A stretch of DNA of 61,555 bases from Oscillibacter sp. (GTDB taxonomy: Bacteria; Bacillota; Clostridia; Oscillospirales; Oscillospiraceae), in contig JAFUNB010000009.1 in assembly GCA_017482345.1 (NCBI GenBank), positions 1 through 61,555 of the forward strand, written 5' to 3'. Below, piece after piece: positions 39,479-48,068 of this stretch (the stretch's first letter is position 1; every line of letters begins with the position of its first letter). The position numbers were made by a program, and so were the translations under genes. The notes under the pieces are model-generated. The model was not told the origin of the DNA. It made no database searches and was given only the letters and a program-made list of their open reading frames with translations.

Positions 39479-40480
39479 TCACACGCCAGCAATGTATGCC
39501 GCCGTCAGACCGCCATCGGCATCCACAGCGAATTCCAGCGCCTGATGGGGCGCTGCGCCGTCCACCCCGTCAGGGACGGGAGGACAGTCGGAAAAATACA
39601 CGCGGCTGCCCCGTCGGGCGATCATCCGCAGGGTATCGGGATGGGCACTGTTGTACCGGCGGTCACTGGACGCACAGCACACCACCGCCCGGGGCTGCAC
39701 CTTGTCCATCAGCGCTTCGTCAGCGCCGTCACGCTGGCCGTGGTGGCCCACCTTGAAGAGATCCGCACGCAGCTCTTCCGCAGAAATGTCGCCGTAGCCG
39801 ACACCGTTGGTGTCGCCGGGCAGCAGCACCCGCAGGCCGCAGATCTCCAGACGCAGGATCAGGCTATAGTTGTTCAGGCTGCCATCCAAGGCAGACAGGA
39901 GCTTTGAAAATGTTTTCCGGTCTTTCTCAGCCATCAGGCCCTCAAAGCACGCCTGCAGCTCCTGCATCTGCTTCACAGAAGGAGCCAGTGCCTGGCATGT
40001 CACATTCGGGCAGAGCACACCGCAGTCGCCGGCTCCCAGACGGCGGATAACACCGCCGCGTTCGCGCACCAGCGCACACAGGATCTGATAGTCGTTGATG
40101 GCCTGGATAAACTTTCTCTGGGAGGCATTTTCCGCCAGAGAGAGCTCCAGCGGCCGCATATTCGACAAATCAAAGTCTGCAGGCAGCGTCTGCCACAGCT
40201 CCGCAGGCGGGCACAGCCGCGCCGCCTCCACCAGACCACAGATGTGGTCCTCGTGGATGTGGGTACAAACCATACAGTCAATATGGTCGATACCTTTCGC
40301 CTGCAGATACTCCGCCAGCGTAATCCGTCCGCCGGAGCGGTCCGCATACTCCTCCGCCTCGCCGCTGCCGCCGTCAATGACCATGACGAACACACCGCCG
40401 GGGCGTTTCGGTGCCGGACACTCCAGCACCATAGCCTCGCCGTAACCTACATTTACAAATGTCAGTTTCACATTCTCCAT
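39479..40480 (-). CDS. Metallo-beta-lactamase-fold hydrolase (ComEC/Rec2-like)
   Basis: A 333-residue soluble protein with the zinc motif THIHEDH (about residues 74-80), LLPGDTN near 220 and KVGHHGQRDGADEAL near 242, as in the MBL domain of ComEC-type and related phosphodiesterases. No membrane domain and no signal peptide are seen, so it is cytoplasmic. It lies 19 bases after the last ABC permease and is cotranscribed; it probably hydrolyses a phosphodiester or ester bond of the imported compound, but the substrate is unknown. ATG 40480 follows GGAAAGG. Confidence 0.75.
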   Translation of the reverse strand: MENVKLTFVNVGYGEAMVLECPAPKRPGGVFVMVIDGGSGEAEEYADRSGGRITLAEYLQAKGIDHIDCMVCTHIHEDHICGLVEAARLCPPAELWQTLPADFDLSNMRPLELSLAENASQRKFIQAINDYQILCALVRERGGVIRRLGAGDCGVLCPNVTCQALAPSVKQMQELQACFEGLMAEKDRKTFSKLLSALDGSLNNYSLILRLEICGLRVLLPGDTNGVGYGDISAEELRADLFKVGHHGQRDGADEALMDKVQPRAVVCCASSDRRYNSAHPDTLRMIARRGSRVYFSDCPPVPDGVDGAAPHQALEFAVDADGGLTAAYIAGV

Positions 40481-40499
40481 AGGCTACCTTTCCAAAGGT

Positions 40500-41405
40500 T
40501 TATTGAATGGCCCGCTTGATATACACGCTGGACAGGATCAGTACCATCAGCGTCATGACAATGGCGCCGGCAGAGCCGAAGCCGAACTCCATGTTGCGGA
40601 TACCATAGTTATACAGATACTGCGTAATGGTGGAGGTGGTGCCGGCCGGACCGCCGCCAGTCAGGATATTGACCTTCTCGAACAGGCGGAACGTGTCGAT
40701 GGTACGCAGCAGAGCGCACAGCGCCAGACCATTTTTGATATTGGGGATCGTCACATACCAGAACTGCTGGATCACACCGGCGCCGTCGATACGGGCAGCC
40801 TCATACTGGCTCTCCGATACAGACTGGAGGGATGCATACAGCAGCAGGAATACGAACGGGACGTTTTGCCAGATATCAATCAGCAAAACGGTTCCAAAGG
40901 CGGTCTTGGTATCCATAAACCAGTTGAACACCGGCAGTCCCAGCGTTTCAAACAGCTGGTTCACAATACCATAGTTAGAGGAAAGCATCATGCGCCAGCT
41001 CAGAGCGACCGTAACTGCGGGCAGCAGATAGGGCAGCAGAAGCAGGGTGCGCATAACTTTCTGACCACGCTTCAGACTATTGATAAAAACCGCGATGAAC
41101 AGTCCGATCACCATTTCAAACACCACTGCCAGCAGGGTGAATTTCACGGTGTTCATGACCGCCTGGCGGAAATAGCCGTTTCCAAAGAGTTCGATGTAGT
41201 TTTCAAGCTGGATAAAGTCAGCAGCCTTGTGGGCATGCTTCAGATAATGATAATCCGTAAAGCTATAAAAGAAGGTAAACAGCAGCGGATACGCCGTCAG
41301 CACAAGCATGACGATCAGCGTAGGCGCCAGCATCAGTCTGGGGAACGCGCGCTCGCCCAGGTGGGGCTCCCTGGTGCGGTTTACTTTTAAAGCGGCTTGT
41401 TTCAT
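40500..41405 (-). CDS. Sugar-type ABC transporter permease (MalF/UgpA-like)
   Basis: A 301-residue permease with six membrane segments, the N-terminal FPRLMLAPTLIVMLVLTAYP and the EAA loop EAARIDGAGVIQQFWYVTIP, as in carbohydrate CUT1 importers. It follows the binding protein after a strong hairpin. ATG 41405 has a weak AGAGGG site. No ATPase gene is present in the operon; a shared MsmX-type ATPase encoded elsewhere is the likely partner. Confidence 0.85.
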   Translation of the reverse strand: MKQAALKVNRTREPHLGERAFPRLMLAPTLIVMLVLTAYPLLFTFFYSFTDYHYLKHAHKAADFIQLENYIELFGNGYFRQAVMNTVKFTLLAVVFEMVIGLFIAVFINSLKRGQKVMRTLLLLPYLLPAVTVALSWRMMLSSNYGIVNQLFETLGLPVFNWFMDTKTAFGTVLLIDIWQNVPFVFLLLYASLQSVSESQYEAARIDGAGVIQQFWYVTIPNIKNGLALCALLRTIDTFRLFEKVNILTGGGPAGTTSTITQYLYNYGIRNMEFGFGSAGAIVMTLMVLILSSVYIKRAIQ

Positions 41406-41468
41406 TCTTGCCCTCTCGATCTGGGACGTATATCCCGAAGTTCTCTTCCAGTTAGTTTGGGTGATTCT

Positions 41469-41499
41469 CCCCGGCGCCGCGTTTTCCGCGGCGCCGGGG
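41469..41499 (-). promoter_or_regulatory. Strong intercistronic hairpin after the sugar-binding protein gene
   Basis: Perfect 13-base inverted repeat CCCCGGCGCCGCG (41469-41481) and its complement (41487-41499) with no U run; likely lowers permease expression and stabilises the binding-protein mRNA. Confidence 0.65.
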
Positions 41500-41547
41500 T
41501 GCGTATGTCAATTGTCCAAAGTGTTGCCGGTTTTGTCGCAGAAACGC

Positions 41548-42807
41548 TTAGCTCAGCAGATCCTCCAGAGCAGCCTGAGCATCGGCCAGACCGGTATCCA
41601 TATCCTTCACGCCCTGGATGACAGCGTCCATCTCAGTGCCCAGGATGTTGGTGAACTCGGCCCACTCAGCGATGACGGGGCGATACACGCCGGTCTCCAG
41701 AGCGCCGCAGACCTGCTCCAGGTGGGGATACTTAGCCAGGACTTCCTCGTCCAGCAGGCTGGAATAACGGCAGGGAACGCCGCCCAGCTCGACAGACTCC
41801 TTCTGGACCTCGGGATCCATCAGATACTTCAGCAGTTCCAGAGTCAGCTCCTTGTTCTGGCTGTTCTCGCAGATACCGATGGTCCAAACGCCCTGCATGG
41901 AGGTCTTCTTGGCGGAATCGGCATCGTTCAGCTTGCCGGGCATAACGGTGTAGTCAGCAGCGCCGTCAGCAGTGGGAACATACCAGCCGGGCCAGCCCAG
42001 ACCCAGAGCGGCGTTGCCGCCGTCGATGGCTGCCACGATGTCGTCCTTGTCCATGGTGTCGCCCAGCTTGTACAGCTCAATGTAGTTCTGGAAGGCAGCC
42101 TTGAACTCGTCAGTGGTAACGGTGGGCATGTTGTTTTCATCCACGACCCAGCCGCCGTAGGCCAGCAGGTGGGGGATGAAGTCAGAGACGATGTTGTCGC
42201 CAGAGCCGCCGCGGACCAGATAACCCATCTTACCGGCAGCGTTGGTCTTCTGAGCAATGTCCATCAGGTCTTCCATGGTGTCCACGTCCTCGATGGCGTA
42301 ACCGGCGTCAGCCAGCAGCTGCTTGTTGTACAGCAGAACGGTCACGTTGCCGAAGTAGGGAGCCAGATAGGTGGAGCCGTCCACCTGGCCGATGGTAGCG
42401 GTTGCGGGGATGATGTCGTCGTCGATCTCATAGCCCATGTCGGACAGGTTGGCCAGAACGCCGTTCTCGGTGAACTCAGCCATCCAGGAGCCGTCGACCA
42501 TGCACAGGTCGTACTCACCCTTGGGGTTGGGAGCATTCAGAGCGATCTTGGTGTGCAGATCGTCAAAGCTCAGGTCCAGGACCTCGCACTTGACATTGTG
42601 CTCAGCCTCGAAAGCGGGCAGAGCGGCCTTGATGACGTCACCATAGGTGCCGCCGCGCAGGATCAGAGTCAGCTTGGTGGGTTCTGCAGCAGGGGTCTCA
42701 GCAGGGGTCTCAGAGGGAGTCTCGGCAGGCTTCTCTTCCTTGCCGCCGCAGGCAGCCAGAGAGAGGACCATTGCCAGAGTCAGGATCAGTGCAAACAGCT
42801 TTTTCAT
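41548..42807 (-). CDS. Sugar-type ABC transporter solute-binding lipoprotein
   Basis: A 419-residue lipoprotein: signal peptide ending in lipobox LSLAAC, a threonine/proline/glutamate-rich linker with three PAETP-like repeats (residues 25-43), then an extracellular solute-binding family-1 fold. WPGWYVP and TSMQGVWTIGI in the C-terminal half are typical of CUT1 binding proteins. ATG 42807 follows AGGAGG. It lies between the two permease genes of the operon. The substrate is not evident; glycerol-3-phosphate or oligosaccharide are possible. Confidence 0.85.
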   Translation of the reverse strand: MKKLFALILTLAMVLSLAACGGKEEKPAETPSETPAETPAAEPTKLTLILRGGTYGDVIKAALPAFEAEHNVKCEVLDLSFDDLHTKIALNAPNPKGEYDLCMVDGSWMAEFTENGVLANLSDMGYEIDDDIIPATATIGQVDGSTYLAPYFGNVTVLLYNKQLLADAGYAIEDVDTMEDLMDIAQKTNAAGKMGYLVRGGSGDNIVSDFIPHLLAYGGWVVDENNMPTVTTDEFKAAFQNYIELYKLGDTMDKDDIVAAIDGGNAALGLGWPGWYVPTADGAADYTVMPGKLNDADSAKKTSMQGVWTIGICENSQNKELTLELLKYLMDPEVQKESVELGGVPCRYSSLLDEEVLAKYPHLEQVCGALETGVYRPVIAEWAEFTNILGTEMDAVIQGVKDMDTGLADAQAALEDLLS

Positions 42808-42853
42808 TTCTTTTCCTCCTAATCTGAATTTGATATTTTTGCGTATATTTTTG

Positions 42854-43693
42854 TTACTCCTTGACAGCGCCACTTGACAAACCGGAGATCAAGTAGTTCT
42901 GCGCAAAGATCACAAACAGGGTAATGGGAATGACGGAAATCACGCCACCGGCGGCCACCAGGCCGAAGTTGGTCAGGTTATCCTCCGTGTTCAGAACGGC
43001 CAGTGCCAGAGGCACGGTGTAGTTGCTGGGAGACTGGACGAAGATGATGCTGTAGGTATACTCATTCCAGGCGTACATAAAGCTCAGCATGGCGATGGCG
43101 GCAATGCCGGGAGCCACTAACGGCAGCACGATCTTGCGGAACAGCTGCCATTCCGTAGCGCCGTCGATCCGTGCGGATTCTTCGATATCCACGGGAAGAT
43201 CCTGGAAGAAGCTGATCATAAACCAAATGATCAGCGGGATATTGATGAGGATACAGGCCAGCACCACGGGGATCTTGGTGTACAGGATGCCCATCTTGGT
43301 AAACATGCTGTACAGGGGGATCGTGAACGCCACCGGAGGCAGAACACGCACCAGCAGCACCCAGTAGGTCAGCGGCTTTTTGATGCCCAGACGGAAACGG
43401 CTGCGGGCGATGATGTATGCAGCACACAGGCCGATCACCAGAGAAATGACCGTGGAGATCAGCGTGGTCTGCAGACTGTTCATAACAGCGATATCAAAGC
43501 CCTTTTCCGTAAACAGCTGGACAAAATGCTCCGTCGTCAGGGAATTGGGAATGATGGAGATATGACCCGTCATCTCACTGGTGGGCCGAATTGCCATGGC
43601 CACCAGCCAATAGATGGGGAACAGCGTCACCAGCAGCAATATCACGCAAACCACACCTTTTGCCACGGTGCTTCCCTTGAATTTCTTTTTCAT
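42854..43693 (-). CDS. Sugar-type ABC transporter permease (MalG/UgpE-like)
   Basis: A 279-residue permease with six membrane segments, the N-terminal LLLVTLFPIYWLVAMAIRP and the EAA loop EESARIDGATEWQLFRKIVLP. First transporter gene after the LacI gene. GTG 43699 is too close to AAGGAGG; ATG 43693 is preferred. The 117-base gap to lacI contains a 10-base palindrome GGTCCGGACC (43730-43739) and a TATACT box on the minus strand, perhaps a second promoter. Confidence 0.85.
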   Translation of the reverse strand: MKKKFKGSTVAKGVVCVILLLVTLFPIYWLVAMAIRPTSEMTGHISIIPNSLTTEHFVQLFTEKGFDIAVMNSLQTTLISTVISLVIGLCAAYIIARSRFRLGIKKPLTYWVLLVRVLPPVAFTIPLYSMFTKMGILYTKIPVVLACILINIPLIIWFMISFFQDLPVDIEESARIDGATEWQLFRKIVLPLVAPGIAAIAMLSFMYAWNEYTYSIIFVQSPSNYTVPLALAVLNTEDNLTNFGLVAAGGVISVIPITLFVIFAQNYLISGLSSGAVKE

Positions 43694-43810
43694 TCGCACG
43701 CCTCCTTGCGCTCGTCAGAGGTTTCTGGTCCGGACCTCTTGAGTATATCGGTTCTTTTCGTTGCAAACTACCAGAGTTTGTTAAAATCCATGTAAAATCA
43801 GTTTTTACAT

Positions 43811-44797
43811 TCAGGTGCTGCCCCGCACCTTCAACTCCACAGGCACCACGGTGACGGAGGGACAAGTCTCTCCTGCCAGCAGTGCCCGCAGGTGCTCCAT
43901 ACCCAATTCTCCCATGCGCTGGCAGTTGATGTGTACGCTGGTCAGCTCCGGCTCCAGCATGGTGCAGACGGCGGAATCGTCGAAGCCCACAACAGCCACA
44001 TCCTCCGGCACCCGCAGTTTCAGCCGCCGCGCCGCCTTCATAACGCCGGCGGCAATCACATCGTTTGCGCCGAAAACTGCCGTGGGGCGGTTTTTCTGGC
44101 GCAGCAGCTCCTCCGCCGCCTGGGCCGCGCTCTCCACGTCGGCGTCGCACATCTTCACGTTCTGCGCGCTCACCTTCAGTCCGAACTCCTTGGTCACAGA
44201 CAAAAACGCATTGTACCGCTCGCCCACGATGTAGGGAGAAAACCGGCCGGCCAGCATAGCAATGTTTTTGTGGCCCCGGCTTGCCAGATGCTCCACCACC
44301 AGGCGGACGCCGCCATATTCGTCGGAGAGGACATAGGGCACATCCACACCGGGCAGGCGGTTGTTGACCATGACCACAGCCGTGTTCCGGCTCTGGAACT
44401 CCGTCACCAGGTCCGCCGAGGCACTGCCGCCCAGGATCACACCCTCGATCTGGCGGCTCTGGGCTGTGTTGGGGGTCTGATTCCAGTCGCTGGCGGTGGA
44501 GATCACCAGCTGATAGTCGGAGCGGTTGCTCTCCTTCATAATGGACTCACAGATACTGGCGTAGAATTCATCCAGGATCGTGGCATCCTTCTTGCAGATG
44601 AGGAAAGCGATCTTGTCCGTCCGCTGACGGGCCATGGCCCGGGCGATGGCGTTGGGGTAGTAATGCAGCACCTCCGCTGCTTCAAATACCTTGCGGCGGG
44701 TGGATTCCCGCACCTTATCCGGGTCGGAAAATGCCCGGGATACCGTGGCTGTGGATACGCCAGACAGACGGGATACGTCATAAATCGTAGGGTTCAA
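43811..44797 (-). CDS. LacI-family transcriptional regulator
   Basis: A 328-residue regulator. The N-terminal helix-turn-helix TIYDVSRLSGVSTATVSRAF (residues 4-23) and hinge helix (NAIARAMA) are followed by a periplasmic-binding-like sensor domain (VFGANDVIAAGVM, VAVVGFDDS). The start is TTG 44797, 7 bases after GGAG; no ATG fits. It probably controls the transporter operon downstream and the divergent DUF624 gene. Two matching operators lie upstream (44814-44827 and 44977-44994). Confidence 0.9.
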   Translation of the reverse strand: MNPTIYDVSRLSGVSTATVSRAFSDPDKVRESTRRKVFEAAEVLHYYPNAIARAMARQRTDKIAFLICKKDATILDEFYASICESIMKESNRSDYQLVISTASDWNQTPNTAQSRQIEGVILGGSASADLVTEFQSRNTAVVMVNNRLPGVDVPYVLSDEYGGVRLVVEHLASRGHKNIAMLAGRFSPYIVGERYNAFLSVTKEFGLKVSAQNVKMCDADVESAAQAAEELLRQKNRPTAVFGANDVIAAGVMKAARRLKLRVPEDVAVVGFDDSAVCTMLEPELTSVHINCQRMGELGMEHLRALLAGETCPSVTVVPVELKVRGST

Positions 44798-44813
44798 AGG
44801 TTGTCTCCTTTCG

Positions 44814-44827
44814 TGTAAGCGGTTACA
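44814..44827. promoter_or_regulatory. LacI/cre-like operator TGTAAGCGGTTACA
   Basis: A 14-base near-perfect palindrome with the central CG, just before the lacI ribosome binding site; same core as the site at 44977. Confidence 0.65.
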
Positions 44828-44976
44828 AAACCCAGAAACGAGACAAGCGCCACGGTTTCCCGCAACGCTTTCTAATGCCAAATTACCATTTAATTAACAA
44901 AAAAGCAACCCCGTTTTGGAAAATTGTACGATTCAAATAGTTTGGCCGGTGGGTTTTTGTGCATCTTATCCTTCGC

Positions 44977-44994
44977 ATTGTAAGCGCTTACAAT
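44977..44994. promoter_or_regulatory. LacI/cre-like operator ATTGTAAGCGCTTACAAT
   Basis: A perfect 18-base palindrome with the LacI/CcpA-type CG centre, 34 bases upstream of the -35 box of the DUF624 gene. It could bind the neighbouring LacI protein, CcpA, or both. Confidence 0.75.
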
Positions 44995-45027
44995 TTATTT
45001 TCATTATCATATCACAATTTTTCGGCG

Positions 45028-45056
45028 TTGACAACTGCTTTTTTCTCTCTTATACT
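45028..45056 (+). promoter_or_regulatory. Predicted promoter of the DUF624 gene
   Basis: TTGACA, 17-base spacer, TATACT, 40 bases before the start codon. Confidence 0.85.
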
Positions 45057-45095
45057 GGCGATATTGCAACTTTATTGACGAAAGGGTTTGTTCGC

Positions 45096-45743
45096 TTGAA
45101 ACAGAAATCCTCCCTGCTCCACCGCCTTTTCTCCCTTGCCGGCGACTCCTCTCCCCTCATGACCGCCGTGGGAAAGGCAATGCTGTTGGTGGTGCTGAAT
45201 CTCTGCTGGCTGCTGTGCAGTTTGCCACTGGTCACCGTGGGAGCCGCCTCCACCGCACTGTACAGCATATTGCTGGAGCGTGGGGAGCACTCCTATCTCT
45301 CCGCCGTTCCCGCCTTTTTCCGCGCCTTCCGCCGGTGTTTTCGAACCGCCACCTGCCTGTGGCTGCCTTATCTGCTCACCGGCGCCGCCTTGCTGTTCGA
45401 TTTCTCCCTCCTTCTGCAGCACGAAGCCGTCAACAACCCTCTGCTGCTGACGCCATTGCTGCTCTCCGCCGCCCTGTGGGGCATGACCCAGCTGTGGCTG
45501 CATCCCCTGCTGGCACTGAACAGCGAGCTTCGCCCCGTTTCCGCTCTGCGGGAATCCTTCCTCGCCGCCCTGCGGGAGCTTTGGCGCTCTTTGGCGGGTC
45601 TCGCGATCCTGGCTGTTCCGCTGGTAGTCTTCCTCCTATACGGCAAGCTGTTCGTCCAGCTGCTGCCCCTGTGGGTGTTGGCAGGGTCCTCCCTATCCGC
45701 CCGGCTGGCTCTCCTGCTGACAGAACCCGTATTAAAACCCTGA
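45096..45743 (+). CDS. DUF624 (YesL-like) membrane protein
   Basis: A 215-residue protein with five or six hydrophobic helices; LLVVLNLCWLLCSLPLVTVGAAS near residues 30-52 is the DUF624 signature. Family members stand beside CUT1 sugar transporters, as here, but have no known activity. There is no good ATG upstream: TTG 45096 after AAAGGG is the best start and the first in-frame ATG is 45159. The predicted promoter at 45028-45056 leaves no room for the longer frame. Confidence 0.7.
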   Translation: MKQKSSLLHRLFSLAGDSSPLMTAVGKAMLLVVLNLCWLLCSLPLVTVGAASTALYSILLERGEHSYLSAVPAFFRAFRRCFRTATCLWLPYLLTGAALLFDFSLLLQHEAVNNPLLLTPLLLSAALWGMTQLWLHPLLALNSELRPVSALRESFLAALRELWRSLAGLAILAVPLVVFLLYGKLFVQLLPLWVLAGSSLSARLALLLTEPVLKP

Positions 45744-45751
45744 ACACGCAA

Positions 45752-45786
45752 AAAACCTCCCGGATGCGATGCATCCGGGAGGTTTT
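45752..45786. terminator. Bidirectional intrinsic terminator
   Basis: Perfect 16-base inverted repeat AAAACCTCCCGGATGC and its complement with a GAT loop, between convergent genes. Confidence 0.9.
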
Positions 45787-45799
45787 GGTCTGTTTGGTT

Positions 45800-47077
45800 T
45801 TACTGGCCCACCATGATGTGGAGGATCTCCTCATCGGTACGGCGCATGCCCTCGCGGGCCAGACGGCCCACGTTGCCGATGGTGTTTTCAACACCCTTCT
45901 TGATGATGCCCTCGCCATCCAGGAACTGGCGCTTGCCGTGCATATACATGTGGTAGCCCATGAGGCCGGCGTCCACAGCGGCGGCGATCTTGGCCGCGCA
46001 GGAGGGCTTGGCGCCGTCGCAGATCATGCCGGAGCAGATGCCCAGCGCGTTGACGATGGTGTGGGCGATGACCTCGTAATCGCCGCCCTTCAGATAGGCG
46101 ATACCGGCGGCGGCACCGCAGCCGGCGCTGACAGCGCCGCAGAAGGCGGACAGGCGGCCAATGCTGGTCTTCTGGTGGATGGTCACCAGGTCAGCCACCA
46201 CCAGAGCGCGGATCAGCTGCTCCTCGGTGGCATTCATGTCGCGGGCGTACTCAATGACAGGCAGAGAGGTGGTCATGCCCTGGTTGCCGCTGCCGGAGAC
46301 GATCACGACCGGCATTTCACAGCCGCTCATACGGGCGTCGGAACCGGCAGCTGCCGCGGCCTTGGCGCGGATGGCCACATCGTCGCCGTACACAGCGCGG
46401 ATGGTCTTGCCCACTTCGGCGCCCCAGCCGCCCTTGAGACCCTCGGCGGAGATGGCGGTGTTATACTCCACCTGACGCAGGATCATCTCAGACACGTCGC
46501 TGATGTCCACGCAGTCGGCGAACTTGATGATCTCCTCCACGCTCAGCACGGAGCGGTCGCTCTGGTCGTTCTTGGGGGTGTCGCTGACCTCAGCCTGGAA
46601 CAGGACCTCGTTATCCTTGCGCAGGCAGGTGACGTTGGTGTGGAAATCCATGATCTCGCAGCTGGCAGAGTGTCCGCCGCCGCTGACGGTGACACGGATG
46701 TAGAACACGCGGTCGCCCAGCGCGGGCTCCACGGTCATATCGCACTCCTTGAGGAAAGCGGCCATAGCGGCGATCTCCTCGGAAGTGACCTGAGAGAGAA
46801 CCTCCAGATCCAGGTCTGCCTTGCCGGCCACGATACCGGCGGCGGTGGCAGCCTCGATGCCCTTCAGACCGCCGGTGTTGGGCACCGTGACAGCCTTGAC
46901 GTTTTTGATGATGTTGCCGCTGACCTCCACATGGCAGGACAGGGGCTTGGCACCCAGTGCTTCCCGGGCCTTGGCTGCTGCCAGAGCGATGGCGATGGGT
47001 TCCGTGCAGCCCATGGCAGGGATCAATTCCTCCTTCAGGATCTGCACATAACAGTCATAGTTGGGCGTTTTCTCCAT
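45800..47077 (-). CDS. cyuA: L-cysteine desulfidase family protein (UPF0597, CyuA/YhaM type)
   Basis: A 425-residue member of UPF0597, related to the archaeal L-cysteine desulfidase and E. coli CyuA. The catalytic-cluster cysteine is Cys24 in AMGCTEPIA, matching Cys25 of the archaeal enzyme, and further cysteines are in AFCGAVSAGCG and GICSGMICDGAKPSC. It converts cysteine to pyruvate, ammonia and sulfide with a [4Fe-4S] cluster; a serine dehydratase activity is possible since the fold is shared. ATG 47077 follows AAAAGGAG. A palindrome lies just after the promoter, so it is regulated. Confidence 0.85.
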   Translation of the reverse strand: MEKTPNYDCYVQILKEELIPAMGCTEPIAIALAAAKAREALGAKPLSCHVEVSGNIIKNVKAVTVPNTGGLKGIEAATAAGIVAGKADLDLEVLSQVTSEEIAAMAAFLKECDMTVEPALGDRVFYIRVTVSGGGHSASCEIMDFHTNVTCLRKDNEVLFQAEVSDTPKNDQSDRSVLSVEEIIKFADCVDISDVSEMILRQVEYNTAISAEGLKGGWGAEVGKTIRAVYGDDVAIRAKAAAAAGSDARMSGCEMPVVIVSGSGNQGMTTSLPVIEYARDMNATEEQLIRALVVADLVTIHQKTSIGRLSAFCGAVSAGCGAAAGIAYLKGGDYEVIAHTIVNALGICSGMICDGAKPSCAAKIAAAVDAGLMGYHMYMHGKRQFLDGEGIIKKGVENTIGNVGRLAREGMRRTDEEILHIMVGQ

Positions 47078-47102
47078 AGCTTAGTTCTCCTTTTTACTGC
47101 TT

Positions 47103-47122
47103 TTAAGCATTGCATTGCTTAA
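47103..47122 (-). promoter_or_regulatory. Palindromic operator TTAAGCA-N6-TGCTTAA
   Basis: Seven-base arms with perfect symmetry, starting at the expected transcription start of cyuA. Regulator unknown. Confidence 0.6.
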
Positions 47123-47129
47123 TGGGTAA

Positions 47130-47158
47130 ATTATAAGCCTATTCCCCTGTCAATTCAA
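47130..47158 (-). promoter_or_regulatory. Predicted promoter of cyuA
   Basis: TTGAAT, 17-base spacer, TATAAT on the minus strand. Confidence 0.75.
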
Positions 47159-47180
47159 CCCCGGCCCATCAAATTTATCC

Positions 47181-47975
47181 TCAGCCCAGCACCACATCCA
47201 ACAGCATCATCACCAGAAAACCAGCCATCACGCTGGCCGTGCCGGCGTGGGAGTGCTCGCCCAGCTGCGCCTCGGGGATCAGCTCCTCCACCACCACATA
47301 GATCATGGCTCCGGCGGCAAAGGCCAGGATCCAGGGCATGATACCGGTGATGCTGCCAGCCACCAGTACCGTCAGCAGGCCGAAAACCGGCTCCACGATG
47401 CCGCTGACCGCGCCGCAGAGGAAGGCCCGCTTCGCCGGAACGCCCTGGGACTTCATGGGCAGGGACACCGCCGCGCCCTCGGGGAAGTTCTGCAGGCCCA
47501 TGCCGATGGCCAGCGCCAGCGCGCCCGCCAGTGCGCCGGGGGCCGGGTCGAGGGCTGCCACGGAGAAGGTCAGGCCCACGGCCATACCCTCCGGGATATT
47601 GTGCAGCGTCACCGCCAGAACGATCATAGTGGTGCGCTTCCAGTTGGCGTGCAGGCCCTCCGGCTCCTCGCTGCCGATGTGCAGATGGGGCAGCACGGCG
47701 TCCAGCGCCATGAGAAACAGCCCGCCCAGGGCAAAGCCGCCGCCCACCGGCAGCAGGATGTTCCCTCCGGCGGCTTCCGCCAGATCCATGGCGGGGATCA
47801 GCAGCGACCACACGGACGCGGCGATCATCACGCCGGCGGCAAAGCCCAGAAACACCTTCTGGGTGGTGTGGGACAGATCCTTTTTGAAGAAAAATACCAT
47901 GGCGGCGCCGAGAATCGTGGCAAAGCAGGTAAAGCCCGTGCCCATCGCCGCGTACAGCAGCTCTCTCTGCAGCAT
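47181..47975 (-). CDS. ZIP-family metal transporter
   Basis: A 264-residue protein with eight membrane segments. The ZIP metal-site helices are clear: HNIPEGMAVG (helix IV) and QNFPEGAAVS (helix V), plus EELIPE and a variable loop containing HLHIGSEE between helices III and IV. It imports a divalent metal such as Zn2+, Fe2+ or Mn2+ into the cytoplasm. ATG 47975 follows AAGGAGGG. It may be cotranscribed with the tiny CxxC gene 93 bases upstream. Confidence 0.9.
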   Translation of the reverse strand: MLQRELLYAAMGTGFTCFATILGAAMVFFFKKDLSHTTQKVFLGFAAGVMIAASVWSLLIPAMDLAEAAGGNILLPVGGGFALGGLFLMALDAVLPHLHIGSEEPEGLHANWKRTTMIVLAVTLHNIPEGMAVGLTFSVAALDPAPGALAGALALAIGMGLQNFPEGAAVSLPMKSQGVPAKRAFLCGAVSGIVEPVFGLLTVLVAGSITGIMPWILAFAAGAMIYVVVEELIPEAQLGEHSHAGTASVMAGFLVMMLLDVVLG

Positions 47976-48068
47976 AGAACGCCCTCCTTCCTGTTTCAGT
48001 TTGATTTTATAATATTAGAATATCCTGATATCGCAGATTCATCAGTTGCATTTATCACTTTTCAGAGG

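Noticed and set aside
44916-45095. N-terminal extension of the DUF624 gene
   Set aside because: It covers the LacI-type operator and the consensus promoter, so it cannot be translated from the predicted mRNA.
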